Source of the DNA: Lachnospiraceae bacterium
GTDB lineage: Bacteria > Bacillota > Clostridia > Lachnospirales > Lachnospiraceae
Direction of reading: 5' to 3'
DNA: 40,057 nucleotides
Assembly: GCA_029053015.1 (NCBI GenBank)
Contig: JAIDHX010000054.1
Coordinates: 1-40,057 of the forward strand
This document shows, piece after piece, positions 15,579-24,654 of this stretch; the stretch's first letter is position 1; every line of letters begins with the position of its first letter. A program made the translations under genes and the position numbers. Below the pieces are notes generated by a model. The model searched no databases, was not told the origin of the DNA, and saw only the letters and a list, made by a program, of their open reading frames with translations.

Positions 15579-17699
15579 GTGAACGAGATTTTGCTGCGAA
15601 GAAAAAATAAAGTAATCATAGAAAAAGGGAGTGCCGCAGAGGCGGATCACTGCGCTATCGCCTCCGTTATGAAAAATGTGGAGGCGCTTGGCTATACTTT
15701 TTCACGTGCTTTATATGAAAGGCTTCAGACATTAAGCAGGAGCGAGCTGCAGAAGTTTTATCTGGAGCTTGTTCCCGTTTTGAAAAATCTGGTGGGTGCG
15801 GACGTGGTTTATCAGCCCATGTATCCCAATTTTCCCGAATCGGTTATGGAGGCAGAGCCGGCCCGTTTGTATTTCAATGCTCTTCTGCACTATTGGTCGA
15901 GTGGCAGACTGTACCCCTATGAAAAGAAGGAGGAGCGTCTTCCTTTGTTTGACGAAACCAAAGTAAGGGTTATAGATTTGGGAACGCATCAGGACCTGCA
16001 GGATATTTTCAATCATCTGTGTCAGGCAAAGACCTCCATTTCCCAGACAGATAAGGAGGATCTGGCGTGGATTTTTCAAAACGAAAAGCCCGTTCTGCCG
16101 GACGAAATTCCGTTGAAGGAAAACGCAGCGTTTATAGGGAAGCTGTATCTGGAAAATGCGCCGCTTACGACAGCGAAAGAGATACAAAGATTTTGTAAGA
16201 CGGCTACGGACGTGCTGAGACTGATTACCGCTATGTCTGACGGAGACGTCAGTCTGGCGCAGAACACAAAGTTCAGAAGTTTTAAGCGAAAAGAGCGAAG
16301 AGTCCTCATGGAGCTTTTGGCGGGCTGCGGTGCAATAGAAGAGGATATGCTGCGGTACAAAAATAAATGGATTCGTGTCGGGGAAAGGCTTCACCCGTCC
16401 GAGTACAGCGCGGCACAGTTTGAAACTGTTGTCACGGCATTTTATAAGCTGCGCAACAATGTCAAAATAGAGACCTTTGCGGGACAGGTTACCGGCGCCA
16501 TGGAGGCGGGGGATTATCAGTCCGCGCTCAGGCTTTTAAAGAAAAGACCCGGGGAATTAGCCAGAAGGCTGGATTATCTGCTGCGGAGTATAGATGACAA
16601 GAGCCAGGTTATAGATGCTTTCAGGGAGGTGGCAGCGGAGGTTTCTACGCCGGTGCTGCTGCAGGCCAGGGAGCATTTTGCACATAGAAATCCCAAGACG
16701 GACATCAGGGTATTTTTCCCGAAAGGAAGTCTTGCGCGATGTCATTTTATGGGCAATACGCTGCCGGATATTGACAAGATATATTGTGACAATGTTGTCA
16801 TGATTTGCGAAGAGGCTCTCATGAAAAACTATAAGGAGAGAGGTTCTCTTGGACGCGTGTATCTGTCGGAGGAATTGAAGCGTTATATAGTTCCCTTCAG
16901 CCAGAGAAGCGCAAGCAAAGCGCTGAAGGCGGTGACACGGGGTTCCAGACTGCCGTTTTTGGAGAATACAAAGGCGTTCCGCGCTTTTATCTGGTGGACG
17001 AACATGGGTGAAGGAGCAGAGCAGAATACGCCTGACAGGGTGGATATTGATTTGTCAGCGGCGTTCTTTGATACAAACTGGAATTATATGGAGCATGTTT
17101 CGTACACCAATCTGCGCTCCAGGAACTACAATGCCTGTCATTCGGGGGATATCGTAAACGGCGGTCCAGCGAGCGGCGCGGGCGTCAGCGAGTTTTTGGA
17201 CGTGGATATCGATTCTGCAATTGAATATGGGGCAAGGTATATTGTCTATCAGGTCTATAATTACACGGAGCAGAAATATGCCGATATACCAAATGCTAAA
17301 TTTGGCTGGATGGGCAGGGAGGACGTAGGCTCCGGTGAAATTTATGAGCCCAGAACCGTGGAACAGAAGATGGATTTGGCGGCGCAGAGTACGGTGGCCA
17401 TTCCGGTGATTTTTGACTGCGTCAGACGGGAAGTGATATGGTGCGATATGAACCGGACACTGAATGGCTGTTCTAACATCTGTGGCGGAAACAATCTTGA
17501 GAGCAATTTGTCGGGAGTGGCTGCGACCTGTTACAGCATGGTAAATATAAGCAAGCCCAACCTGTATGATTTGATTGATTTGCATATACGTGCCAGAGGG
17601 CAGCGGGTGAACGATAAAAAGGATGCAGATATTATATTTGATGTGGAATCAGGCATTACACCCTTTGACACAGAGGTTTTTATGAGTGAATATTTATAA
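15579..17699 (+). CDS. large protein (706 aa) with TerD-like C-terminal domain
   Basis: The GTG at 15579 is preceded by AAGGGTGG; no earlier start is available after the promoter. Residues 1-about 430 are mostly helical with no family I can name. From about 465 the sequence resembles TerD-type stress domains: RAFIWWTN, RVDIDLSAAFFD (about 486), HVSYTNLR, HSGDIV (about 520), FLDVDID and VYQVYNYTEQ. TerD domains bind Ca2+ through acidic residues like these and occur in tellurite/stress and phage-response operons. No tellurite operon neighbours (terZABC, TerY, MoxR) are nearby; the gene appears to be a single unit with its own promoter and a terminator-like structure. There is no signal peptide, so it is cytoplasmic. 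The C-terminal assignment is moderate and the function unknown. Confidence 0.7.
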   Translation: MNEILLRRKNKVIIEKGSAAEADHCAIASVMKNVEALGYTFSRALYERLQTLSRSELQKFYLELVPVLKNLVGADVVYQPMYPNFPESVMEAEPARLYFNALLHYWSSGRLYPYEKKEERLPLFDETKVRVIDLGTHQDLQDIFNHLCQAKTSISQTDKEDLAWIFQNEKPVLPDEIPLKENAAFIGKLYLENAPLTTAKEIQRFCKTATDVLRLITAMSDGDVSLAQNTKFRSFKRKERRVLMELLAGCGAIEEDMLRYKNKWIRVGERLHPSEYSAAQFETVVTAFYKLRNNVKIETFAGQVTGAMEAGDYQSALRLLKKRPGELARRLDYLLRSIDDKSQVIDAFREVAAEVSTPVLLQAREHFAHRNPKTDIRVFFPKGSLARCHFMGNTLPDIDKIYCDNVVMICEEALMKNYKERGSLGRVYLSEELKRYIVPFSQRSASKALKAVTRGSRLPFLENTKAFRAFIWWTNMGEGAEQNTPDRVDIDLSAAFFDTNWNYMEHVSYTNLRSRNYNACHSGDIVNGGPASGAGVSEFLDVDIDSAIEYGARYIVYQVYNYTEQKYADIPNAKFGWMGREDVGSGEIYEPRTVEQKMDLAAQSTVAIPVIFDCVRREVIWCDMNRTLNGCSNICGGNNLESNLSGVAATCYSMVNISKPNLYDLIDLHIRARGQRVNDKKDADIIFDVESGITPFDTEVFMSEYL

Positions 17700-17771
17700 T
17701 GGTTTCTATTAGGCTATATAGGTTCTTCCTTCTTCTCTGGGTGAACAGAATCTATGATCTCCTAATGAAAT

Positions 17772-17862
17772 AGCGGCTATGTACCGGCTTCCTTCTTTTC
17801 CTCAGATTTCAGCTCCCGCAGTCGGGGGCTAGAAAAAAGCCGGTACCATCTCCGCTTTTTTT
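17772..17862 (+). terminator. complex intrinsic terminator after the TerD-like gene
   Basis: TACCGGCTT (17782-17790) pairs with AAGCCGGTA, and the flanking GCGG with CCGC. An inner hairpin, AGCTCCCG/CGGGGGCT, lies inside, and a run of seven T (17856-17862) follows. The two-level structure is larger than usual for a terminator. Confidence 0.7.
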
Positions 17863-17944
17863 ATTGGACAAAAGAGAGCAGAATATGTCGGGCAGATAGA
17901 AAATGGCAGTGTTATACTGTAGTCACAGCAAAGGAGGTGCAAGT

Positions 17945-18802
17945 ATGGAGTGGACGGAGGCTATCGGAGAGGCGGTTCGGTTTATGGAAGCCCACATAAC
18001 AGAGGATATCACAGTGAATGACGTGGCGGAACATGTGCACATTTCGCCTTTCTATTTTCACAAAGGATTCAGTATGCTGTGTGGCTGTTCCATCACAGAA
18101 TACATCAGGAACCGCAGATTGTCGCTGGCAGGAGAAGAACTGATGACAGATGGCGCAACCATAACCGAACTGGCTATGAAATACGGGTACGATTCGCCTG
18201 ACAGTTTTTCGAGGGCATTCTGTCGATTTCATGGGACCTCGCCGAAAGCAGCGCAAAAAGAAAAGGCCATGTTGAAAAATTTTGCGCCCCTGAAGCTGAC
18301 AATCTCTATGAAAGGTGGTTATTTGATGGACTACAGAATCGTAAAAAAGGAAAGCTTTGCGGTTATCGGGGTACAGAAAGATTTTGGCTACGATAACGCA
18401 AAAGAGGAAATTCCTGCCTTCTGGCAGGAGCATTACGCGACGGGAAAGGGCGAGCATGTCTGCGGGATGTTTGGCATTAACATTGATCCACAGATGGGTA
18501 ATGAGAAATTCTCCTATCTGATAGCGGATATCTATAATCCCGCTGTTGATATCCCGAAGGGCTTTGTGGTAAGGACAATTCCGGCGTTTGAGTGGGCGGT
18601 CATTCCCTGCAGAGGCGCACTGCCGGCGTCCATGCAGGATGTCAATGTGAAAATATTTTCAGAATGGCTTCCGGCTTTAAAGGAATATGAGTTTGCAGAA
18701 GGATATTGTGTGGAGATGTATGATGCACCGGATAAATATCCCAAGGGAACGCTCGATGAGAATTATTATGCGGAGATTTGGATTCCAGTAAAGAAGAAGT
18801 AG
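17945..18802 (+). CDS. AraC-family regulator with GyrI-like effector domain
   Basis: The ATG at 17945 follows AAAGGAGGTG, which outweighs the upstream ATG at 17903. The product is 285 residues. Residues 1-105 carry the double helix-turn-helix of AraC proteins (DITVNDVAEHVHISPFYF and the second motif ending in SPDSFSRAFCRFHGTSP). Residues about 125-285 form a GyrI-like small-molecule binding domain (PF06445/PF14526 type), with VDIPKGFVVRTIP and EWAVIPCRG. This HTH-first order is that of SoxS/Rob-like sensors of drugs or toxic ligands. It is convergent with another AraC gene, with only 4 nt between the stops. Confidence 0.88.
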   Translation: MEWTEAIGEAVRFMEAHITEDITVNDVAEHVHISPFYFHKGFSMLCGCSITEYIRNRRLSLAGEELMTDGATITELAMKYGYDSPDSFSRAFCRFHGTSPKAAQKEKAMLKNFAPLKLTISMKGGYLMDYRIVKKESFAVIGVQKDFGYDNAKEEIPAFWQEHYATGKGEHVCGMFGINIDPQMGNEKFSYLIADIYNPAVDIPKGFVVRTIPAFEWAVIPCRGALPASMQDVNVKIFSEWLPALKEYEFAEGYCVEMYDAPDKYPKGTLDENYYAEIWIPVKKK

Positions 18803-18806
18803 GATT

Positions 18807-19664
18807 CTATTGCTTAGGGGGCGGCGCAGTGGCAAGATGCTTTTTCCGATATTCACTGGGCGTCATGCCGACCCTTTTTCTAAACTGTGCGGACAGGTAG
18901 TCGCCGTTGCAGTAGCCGGTCTCCATGGCAATATCCATGACAGACTTATCGCTCTGTGTGAGGAGTATCTGAACATGCCTGAGGCGGATATCGCTTAGAT
19001 ACTCTGAGAAGGACTTGCCGAGCTGCGCAGAAAATAAACGGGAAAAATAAGCCGTTGAAAGATGCGCTTTCTGCGCCAGTTCTTCCAGCGTCAGGTTTTT
19101 TCCGTAATTGCTTTCCATATAATACAGAGCGTCGATAATAGGCTCAGTCAGTTTTGTGCTGTGGTAGACGGCCGTATTTCCGGACAGCCGTTCCTCCCAA
19201 ATCGTAGTAAACAGGCGAAGCAGCATACCCTGCAGAATCAGTTCCGTGTAGGGGTGCTGCTTGTTAAACTCTTCGTACATATCCTGAAACATACCAAGAA
19301 TTTTCATCTGTGTAGCCTTGCTAAAATGGCAGACATGCTCATTGTACAGGGTGTCTATTATATTTTCATCCGCATGCTCTTTCAGGGGCTGCAGCATCTC
19401 GGGAGCAAATTTAACCAGATAACGCTCATAGGGCGCGCTGCTTTCAGAAATGGTCCGGTGAAACAGCAGCGGCGGTGACAGTGCTATGTCTCCGGCATGG
19501 TATCTGTAGGAAAACAGCGGCGTTATGGTGCATCTGTCGCCGGAAACGACGTACCCTATGCTGTAGTGGTCGGTTGCCATCTGCATGGTCGGCATAGTGT
19601 ACCTGCAGTCATAAACGCCATGTGTAATTGTGATTCGCATACCATCAGGCAAAGGAAATGGCAT
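18807..19664 (-). CDS. AraC-family regulator with N-terminal cupin
   Basis: The ATG at 19664 follows AGAGGG; the longer ORF start at 19733 falls in the -35 box and is rejected. The product is 285 residues. The first 160 form a cupin-like sensor (PPLLFHRTISESS), and the last 100 the AraC double HTH (LTLEELAQKAHLSTAYFSRLF, then AMETGYCNGDYLSAQFRK and GMTPSEYRKKH). It is divergent from the ABC exporter at 19805 and may control it, though most cupin-AraC proteins sense sugars. Confidence 0.88.
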   Translation of the reverse strand: MPFPLPDGMRITITHGVYDCRYTMPTMQMATDHYSIGYVVSGDRCTITPLFSYRYHAGDIALSPPLLFHRTISESSAPYERYLVKFAPEMLQPLKEHADENIIDTLYNEHVCHFSKATQMKILGMFQDMYEEFNKQHPYTELILQGMLLRLFTTIWEERLSGNTAVYHSTKLTEPIIDALYYMESNYGKNLTLEELAQKAHLSTAYFSRLFSAQLGKSFSEYLSDIRLRHVQILLTQSDKSVMDIAMETGYCNGDYLSAQFRKRVGMTPSEYRKKHLATAPPPKQ

Positions 19665-19704
19665 AATGTCCCTCTTTCTCCGCGGAAGCGGCTTGATATC
19701 ATAT

Positions 19705-19733
19705 ATACTAAGATTAAAGGCCAAAATAGTCAA
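19705..19733 (-). promoter_or_regulatory. promoter of the leftward AraC gene
   Basis: On the minus strand TTGACT (19733-19728) and TAGTAT (19710-19705) are 17 bp apart, upstream of the chosen ATG at 19664. Confidence 0.65.
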
Positions 19734-19804
19734 GATTAAAAATGAAAATCTTATTTTATTTGATGTATGATAGATGCAAAAGTGAAAGAAAGGAATGAGA
19801 GACC

Positions 19805-21583
19805 ATGAAAAGCAGAAGTATTGTAATGCGATTGTTCCAATATATAAAGCCGCACTGGTATCTGATTTTGGCGTCTACCATAGCCGGTGTGATAAAACTG
19901 ACGCTGCCCCTGCTTGCGCCGCAGGTGTTGCGATATTTTACAGACTATGTACTTGCGGAGGGCAGCGTATTTACCATGCAGCAGAAGGGTCAGGAAATTT
20001 TGAAATGGACCCTGTTTCTGATATGTGTTTATATTTTTGTCTATATCCCATGTGCCTATATCCGTCAGATTGGTTCCACCGAGGTATCGAACCGGATTAT
20101 GCATACTCTGCGCTGTGAGGTGTACGAACATTTACAGAAAATGTCCGCTTCTTTCCACCAGCACAATAAGTCGGGGAATCTTGTGACACGAATCAATAGT
20201 GATGTGGAGCAGGTACATGATTTTGTATGGAATGTTGCGACCAATATATGGATTGATTCCATTGTGCTCGTTGTGTATCTTGTCCTGATGGGGAGTATTA
20301 ACCTGCTGCTGACGCTTTTGACTGCCGTTGTCCTGCCTCTTTCCGTGCTTATCACAAAAAAGATACGGATACATATTAAAAGTGAACGCAAAAAGGTGCA
20401 GCGCAATATTTCGGAAATATCCGGCTATATGCAGGAGAGAATGGCAGGTTTTGCCACAGTGAAGCTGTTTCATATGGAAGAGCTTGAAAAAAAGAAATTT
20501 TTCGGTTATTCTAATGATATATACCGGTTCACCCGAAAGGCAAACCGGTATTTTTCTCTGGGGGAAGCGGTCACTGCTTCCATGTCGGAGATTATTTCCG
20601 CCATTATTGTGGGGCTTTCCGCATTTTGTATTATACATGGGAAAATGTCCATAGGCGAGATGATTGTATTTTATTCTTATCTGGGATATTTTGTGACGCC
20701 TTTAAGAAGATTTTCAGAGTTGAATGTTACCTATGCCAAAAGCGTTGCCGGAATTGAGCGTGTGTTTGAAATTCTGGATACGCCTACTGACATACAGGAA
20801 GTGGAAAATGCGATAGAGCTGACGGCGGACACGCCGATGCACATCCGGTTTGACCATGTCTTTTTCCACTATGACAAGGCGGACGAATTGATGAATCTGT
20901 CCGATATTGACTTTTCCATCAGGGCCGGCGAGCAGGTGGCACTGGTAGGCTCCAGCGGCTGCGGAAAGACGACACTCATCAACCTTCTGGCAAGGTTTTA
21001 CGACGTGGACTCGGGCGCTATTACGATTGATGGGGAGAATATCTGCAATTACCGTCTGCAGTCGCTGTATGACAATATCGGCATGGTTTTTCAGGATACC
21101 GTACTGTTTTCTGAGACGATTGAAGAAAATATCCGGTACGGCAGACCGAATGCGACGATGGAAGAGGTGGAAAGAGCCGCAAAAGCAGCCAATGCCTACA
21201 ATTTTATAATGGATGCGCCGCAGCAGTGGCAGACGAAGCTCGGAGAAAGGGGAATCGGACTTTCAGGCGGGCAAAAGCAGCGAATTGCGATAGCGAGAGT
21301 CTTTTTAAAGAATCCAAGCCTGCTGATTTTGGACGAAGCCACAAGTGCATTGGATTCAGAATCGGAAAAGCTGGTACAGGAAGCATTGGAAAACCTGATG
21401 GAAAAAAGAACCTCCATTGTGATTGCCCACAGGCTGTCCACGATTATCAACGCGGACCGTATTGTTGTGATGCATCAGGGCAGAATCGTGGAAACCGGTA
21501 CACATGCAGAGCTGCTGGCGAAGAATGGACGGTATACGCAGTTGTATCATATGCAGTTTGAGGGAGTGATTACGCAGGCGTAA
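19805..21583 (+). CDS. ABC exporter half-transporter (membrane domain fused to ATPase)
   Basis: The product is 592 residues. Six membrane helices in the first 310 form a type I ABC exporter domain. The ATPase follows, with Walker A GSSGCGKTT, signature LSGGQKQR, Walker B LLILDEATSAL and the H-loop IVIAHRLST, all intact. One gene encodes one half, so it should work as a homodimer (MsbA/BmrA/LmrA type), exporting drugs, lipids or peptides. The ATG follows AAAGGAATGAGAG. It is divergent from an AraC gene and is followed after 54 nt by a Nudix gene. Confidence 0.92.
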   Translation: MKSRSIVMRLFQYIKPHWYLILASTIAGVIKLTLPLLAPQVLRYFTDYVLAEGSVFTMQQKGQEILKWTLFLICVYIFVYIPCAYIRQIGSTEVSNRIMHTLRCEVYEHLQKMSASFHQHNKSGNLVTRINSDVEQVHDFVWNVATNIWIDSIVLVVYLVLMGSINLLLTLLTAVVLPLSVLITKKIRIHIKSERKKVQRNISEISGYMQERMAGFATVKLFHMEELEKKKFFGYSNDIYRFTRKANRYFSLGEAVTASMSEIISAIIVGLSAFCIIHGKMSIGEMIVFYSYLGYFVTPLRRFSELNVTYAKSVAGIERVFEILDTPTDIQEVENAIELTADTPMHIRFDHVFFHYDKADELMNLSDIDFSIRAGEQVALVGSSGCGKTTLINLLARFYDVDSGAITIDGENICNYRLQSLYDNIGMVFQDTVLFSETIEENIRYGRPNATMEEVERAAKAANAYNFIMDAPQQWQTKLGERGIGLSGGQKQRIAIARVFLKNPSLLILDEATSALDSESEKLVQEALENLMEKRTSIVIAHRLSTIINADRIVVMHQGRIVETGTHAELLAKNGRYTQLYHMQFEGVITQA

Positions 21584-21637
21584 GAGGGAAGGCAGATATT
21601 TGATCATTGGCAATTGGTGGAATAGGAGGAATTTTAA

Positions 21638-22183
21638 ATGAACAATAAATTTCCAAAACAAATTGATCGAAAAGTGATATATGAAAGTGATTGGATTTGC
21701 TTATATTCTGACAAGGTAGAAATGCCAGACGGACGTATTTTTGATACATATCATAAACTTCATTATCCTCATGAATCTTCATGTGTAGTCATTATAAATG
21801 ATAAGGAGGAAATATTGATGATTCAATCTAAACGCTATGTGACCTCCAGATTGGAATGGGAGATACCGGCGGGAAGAATTGAAGATAATGAAACACCGGG
21901 AGATGCTGCAAAGAGAGAATGTTTGGAAGAAACAGGATGTACATTAAAGGATTTGACATACTTATGCTGTCAGAATCCAAGCAATGGGATGTCTGATTTG
22001 AAATTACACGTTTTCGGTGCCAAAGTAGAAAATGAAACTTATATACTTGATGAAAATGAAGTTCAAATGAAAAAGTGGATACCTAAAGATAAAGTTCTGG
22101 ATATGTTAAAAAACAATGAAATTCAATGTGGTGTTTCCATGTTGGCTCTGTTATATGCTATGAACTTTTATATAAAAGTCTGA
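21638..22183 (+). CDS. Nudix hydrolase, ADP-ribose pyrophosphatase-like
   Basis: The 181-residue protein has a complete Nudix box at residues 79-101 (G-x5-E-x7-RECLEETGC), which binds the metal and cleaves nucleoside diphosphates linked to another group. The leading strand EWEIPAGR is typical of ADP-ribose/NADH-type members. AGGAGG precedes the ATG. The gene is visibly richer in A and T than its neighbours, especially at third positions, so it may have been acquired separately. It probably rides on the ABC exporter transcript, as no promoter is evident in the 54-nt gap. Confidence 0.88.
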   Translation: MNNKFPKQIDRKVIYESDWICLYSDKVEMPDGRIFDTYHKLHYPHESSCVVIINDKEEILMIQSKRYVTSRLEWEIPAGRIEDNETPGDAAKRECLEETGCTLKDLTYLCCQNPSNGMSDLKLHVFGAKVENETYILDENEVQMKKWIPKDKVLDMLKNNEIQCGVSMLALLYAMNFYIKV

Positions 22184-22362
22184 ATTCGCTGTGTAAGAAT
22201 TTTTCCCTTAAAAAGTATTGAATCACAACCAGATTTACGGAGGATATTTTAAGCAGTGAGAATACTCTTCCGAATACGAGGGAGAAAAGTAAAAGGGCCG
22301 TTGGACATCGACATGCATTTTGTATTACAATAGCGGTAACGATTTCCGGCGGAGGTGATGAT

Positions 22363-23700
22363 TTGTTTAGCATATTCGGAAAAAGAAGGAAAGAGCAGCC
22401 GCCTGTTGAGGTAAAAGACTCTTGGGAAAAAACGGGAGAAAAACCAGAAGAAAAACCGGAGGCGAGCCAGCCATCTGTTACGGTAAGGGATAGTTGGGAG
22501 AAATCAGCGGAAAGGTATGCGGCGGGCGTTCTCGTGGAGGTCAGGGACGGGAAGGGCTGTCTCAGGGAGGTCTATGGAGAGACGGAAAAAGCGACTTACC
22601 TGACCTTGATGCTTCAGGAACAGCCCTTGCTGCAATTGCAGGGCGATGAGTATTTCTGCCCCACCTGTGAGAAAATATTGAAGAGCGGGTATGGTTTGGA
22701 GCAGACACAGGAGTTTTGGCAGAACCGGTTAAATGAAGATTTATCACTCGAGGAAGCGGTGGAAGGAATCAAGCCCATACTGGGACTGTTAAAATCCGGT
22801 TATTACGTGGTGGTGGATACGCAGTTGTGCCCCACGGACGGGCATGGTCATTTGTTTTGCGAAGTGCCGAATGAGGAAGAATATGTGACCGGAACCTGTA
22901 TCTATTACTATGGAATCGAGCATAAAAATTGCTATGGTATGTGGGGCAATAACAGACCCTATTTTACGGTTGCGACGGAGCCGAAGGCGAAACTGCGGCA
23001 GGAGAGAGTTGACGATTATAGGGAACAGCCGCGGGGACGCGCACTGGCGTATTATATGGACGGCTATATGACAGCGCTGCTGGACGGGCATCACAAGGCG
23101 ATGGCAGCAGCATATTTGCATCAAAAAGTACCTGCGCTGGTCATCATACCGGCTTATTGCACGACTCATAGGGAGGAGAATGGCGAGATGACAAAGGCGG
23201 TTTCGGCAGGTGAATTCTGCTGGAATTGTGCGCCACATCATTTGGAGTATTCTCTGTATAAACCCAATGAAAAAATTAGTGCAGACGCCATGCAGCAGAT
23301 ATTAAAAACCATTCCTGCCTATGGAACCATTGTGGCTGACGAAAAGGGTAAGGAGCTTGCCGGATACTATCCCATGGTGGACGAAATGGCGAGCCTTGAC
23401 TTAATCGGAGAGATAACGCCTCAAAGACTGCGGGACATTCTGGACGGCAGAGAAGTGCCAAAGGAAGAGGAGGTCTTACATTATATCAGGGCGCTTGTTG
23501 TGCAAAAGCATGCTTCCCTGCTGGAAATTACCGGCTTCTTTTTGCGGCAGTATACATACTGCAGGGAACGCTATGCAATCATAAAGGAATTGACAAGGCT
23601 TGAAAAAAGCGATGCTTTGGTTGATTTTCTGATTCAGGTTATGGTGGATTATGAGGAAGATTATCCGGAAATTAAGGATATCATTCTGGATTATCTTTAA
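22363..23700 (+). CDS. unknown protein (445 aa) with ParB-like motif and N-terminal repeat
   Basis: The start is a TTG at 22363, directed by GGAGGTGATGA; the nearby ATG is out of frame. I do not recognise the family. Residues 15-23 and 39-47 repeat the motif V-x-V-[KR]-D-S-W-E-K, separated by a charged Lys/Glu/Pro linker. A CPTC pair is near residue 99, a CPTDGHGHLFC stretch follows at about 155, and FCWNC is further on; these could bind a metal. GRALAYYMDGYMTALLDGHH (about 225-244) resembles the ParB/sulfiredoxin-like nucleotide-binding motif. The last 100 residues are helical and acidic. No signal peptide or membrane helix. Confidence 0.7.
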   Translation: MFSIFGKRRKEQPPVEVKDSWEKTGEKPEEKPEASQPSVTVRDSWEKSAERYAAGVLVEVRDGKGCLREVYGETEKATYLTLMLQEQPLLQLQGDEYFCPTCEKILKSGYGLEQTQEFWQNRLNEDLSLEEAVEGIKPILGLLKSGYYVVVDTQLCPTDGHGHLFCEVPNEEEYVTGTCIYYYGIEHKNCYGMWGNNRPYFTVATEPKAKLRQERVDDYREQPRGRALAYYMDGYMTALLDGHHKAMAAAYLHQKVPALVIIPAYCTTHREENGEMTKAVSAGEFCWNCAPHHLEYSLYKPNEKISADAMQQILKTIPAYGTIVADEKGKELAGYYPMVDEMASLDLIGEITPQRLRDILDGREVPKEEEVLHYIRALVVQKHASLLEITGFFLRQYTYCRERYAIIKELTRLEKSDALVDFLIQVMVDYEEDYPEIKDIILDYL

Positions 23701-23714
23701 CTGTTGGTATTAGA

Positions 23715-23972
23715 TTAGTTTTTTAAAAAATCACTAAATTCTTTCAGTTCCTTTTTGGTTTCTTCGGAAAGGCTGTTGAATTCTGTATTCTGAATAGCGC
23801 CTTCCAATGCGTATAAATGAACCAGACATACTGAAGGGTAGGTTTCCTTTAGCTTTAAAAATGCTTGTTTGGAACCTTCTGCAATCAGCTTTTCCGGGGA
23901 ATCGATGCCGACAGCCTTTAGCTTTTTTTCCATTTCTTTACCGATATTCATCATAGAGATTAATTCTGTCAT
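23715..23972 (-). CDS. TfoX C-terminal domain protein
   Basis: The ATG at 23972 follows GGGAG (5 nt); the start at 23984 would overlap this site. The 85-residue product consists of the TfoX/Sxy C-terminal helical domain only (MMNIGKEMEKKLKAVGIDSP, with helix-hairpin-helix-like GKEMEKKLKAVGI). In gammaproteobacteria Sxy assists CRP in competence, but stand-alone domains like this are common in Firmicutes and their role is not established. It has its own promoter. Confidence 0.82.
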   Translation of the reverse strand: MTELISMMNIGKEMEKKLKAVGIDSPEKLIAEGSKQAFLKLKETYPSVCLVHLYALEGAIQNTEFNSLSEETKKELKEFSDFLKN

Positions 23973-24027
23973 GTTTGCTCCCATCTGCCATTTATGGAAT
24001 CTGCAGGCTTGCTTTCTGTTGACGTTT

Positions 24028-24057
24028 ATTATATCATGACAGAAGAAACCCTGACAA
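24028..24057 (-). promoter_or_regulatory. promoter of the TfoX-domain gene
   Basis: On the minus strand TTGTCA (24057-24052) and TATAAT (24033-24028) are 18 bp apart, with the gene start about 55 nt downstream. Confidence 0.65.
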
Positions 24058-24127
24058 GGGATATCGTTAAATAAAGCAGTTGGAAAGAGAGTTTGCGCCT
24101 GTTGACAAAAATGTGAGGTGGATTTTT

Positions 24128-24643
24128 ATGGAAAAGGATAAAAACAGTTTTACCATGACCGGCATGAAAGCGATAAAAAAAGAAAACATTCCGGAATGTG
24201 TGAGGGTTATAACGGAAAGCTTTCAGACAGTGGCGGATGAATTTGGCTTCACGGCAGAAAATGCGCCAAGATTCACCGCGTTTGCCACAACAGAAGAAAG
24301 GCTGTACTGGCAGTTAGAGTCAGAAAACAGACCGATGTATGCATTTTATGACCATGGAAATATAGTCGGTTATTATTCCCTGCTATTGCAGGAGAATCAC
24401 GCCTGTGAGTTAAACAACTTGAGCGTTCTGCCTGCATACAGACATAAAGGGATTGGGGCAAGGCTGTTAGCACATGCATTTCAGACAGCAGAAGAATTGG
24501 GGTGTGATAAAATCAATATTGGGATTGTAGAAGAAAATAAAGTACTTAGAAGTTGGTATGAAGGCTTTGGTTTTACACATACAGGAACACAGAAATTTGA
24601 TTTCTTTCCCTTTACCTGCGGATATATGGAAAAGAAACTGTGA
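24128..24643 (+). CDS. GNAT-family N-acetyltransferase
   Basis: The 171-residue protein starts at the ATG at 24128 after GAGGTGGA. The TTG at 24080 lacks a ribosome binding site. The GNAT core shows ELNNLSVLPAYRHKGIGARL, containing the acetyl-CoA pyrophosphate loop R-x2-G-x-G/A (RHKGIG), then INIGIVEENKVLRSWYEGFGF, the usual fourth-motif segment. The acceptor (small molecule or protein amine) cannot be inferred. It is convergent with the AraC gene at 24655. Confidence 0.9.
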   Translation: MEKDKNSFTMTGMKAIKKENIPECVRVITESFQTVADEFGFTAENAPRFTAFATTEERLYWQLESENRPMYAFYDHGNIVGYYSLLLQENHACELNNLSVLPAYRHKGIGARLLAHAFQTAEELGCDKINIGIVEENKVLRSWYEGFGFTHTGTQKFDFFPFTCGYMEKKL

Positions 24644-24654
24644 TTGTATGCTTT

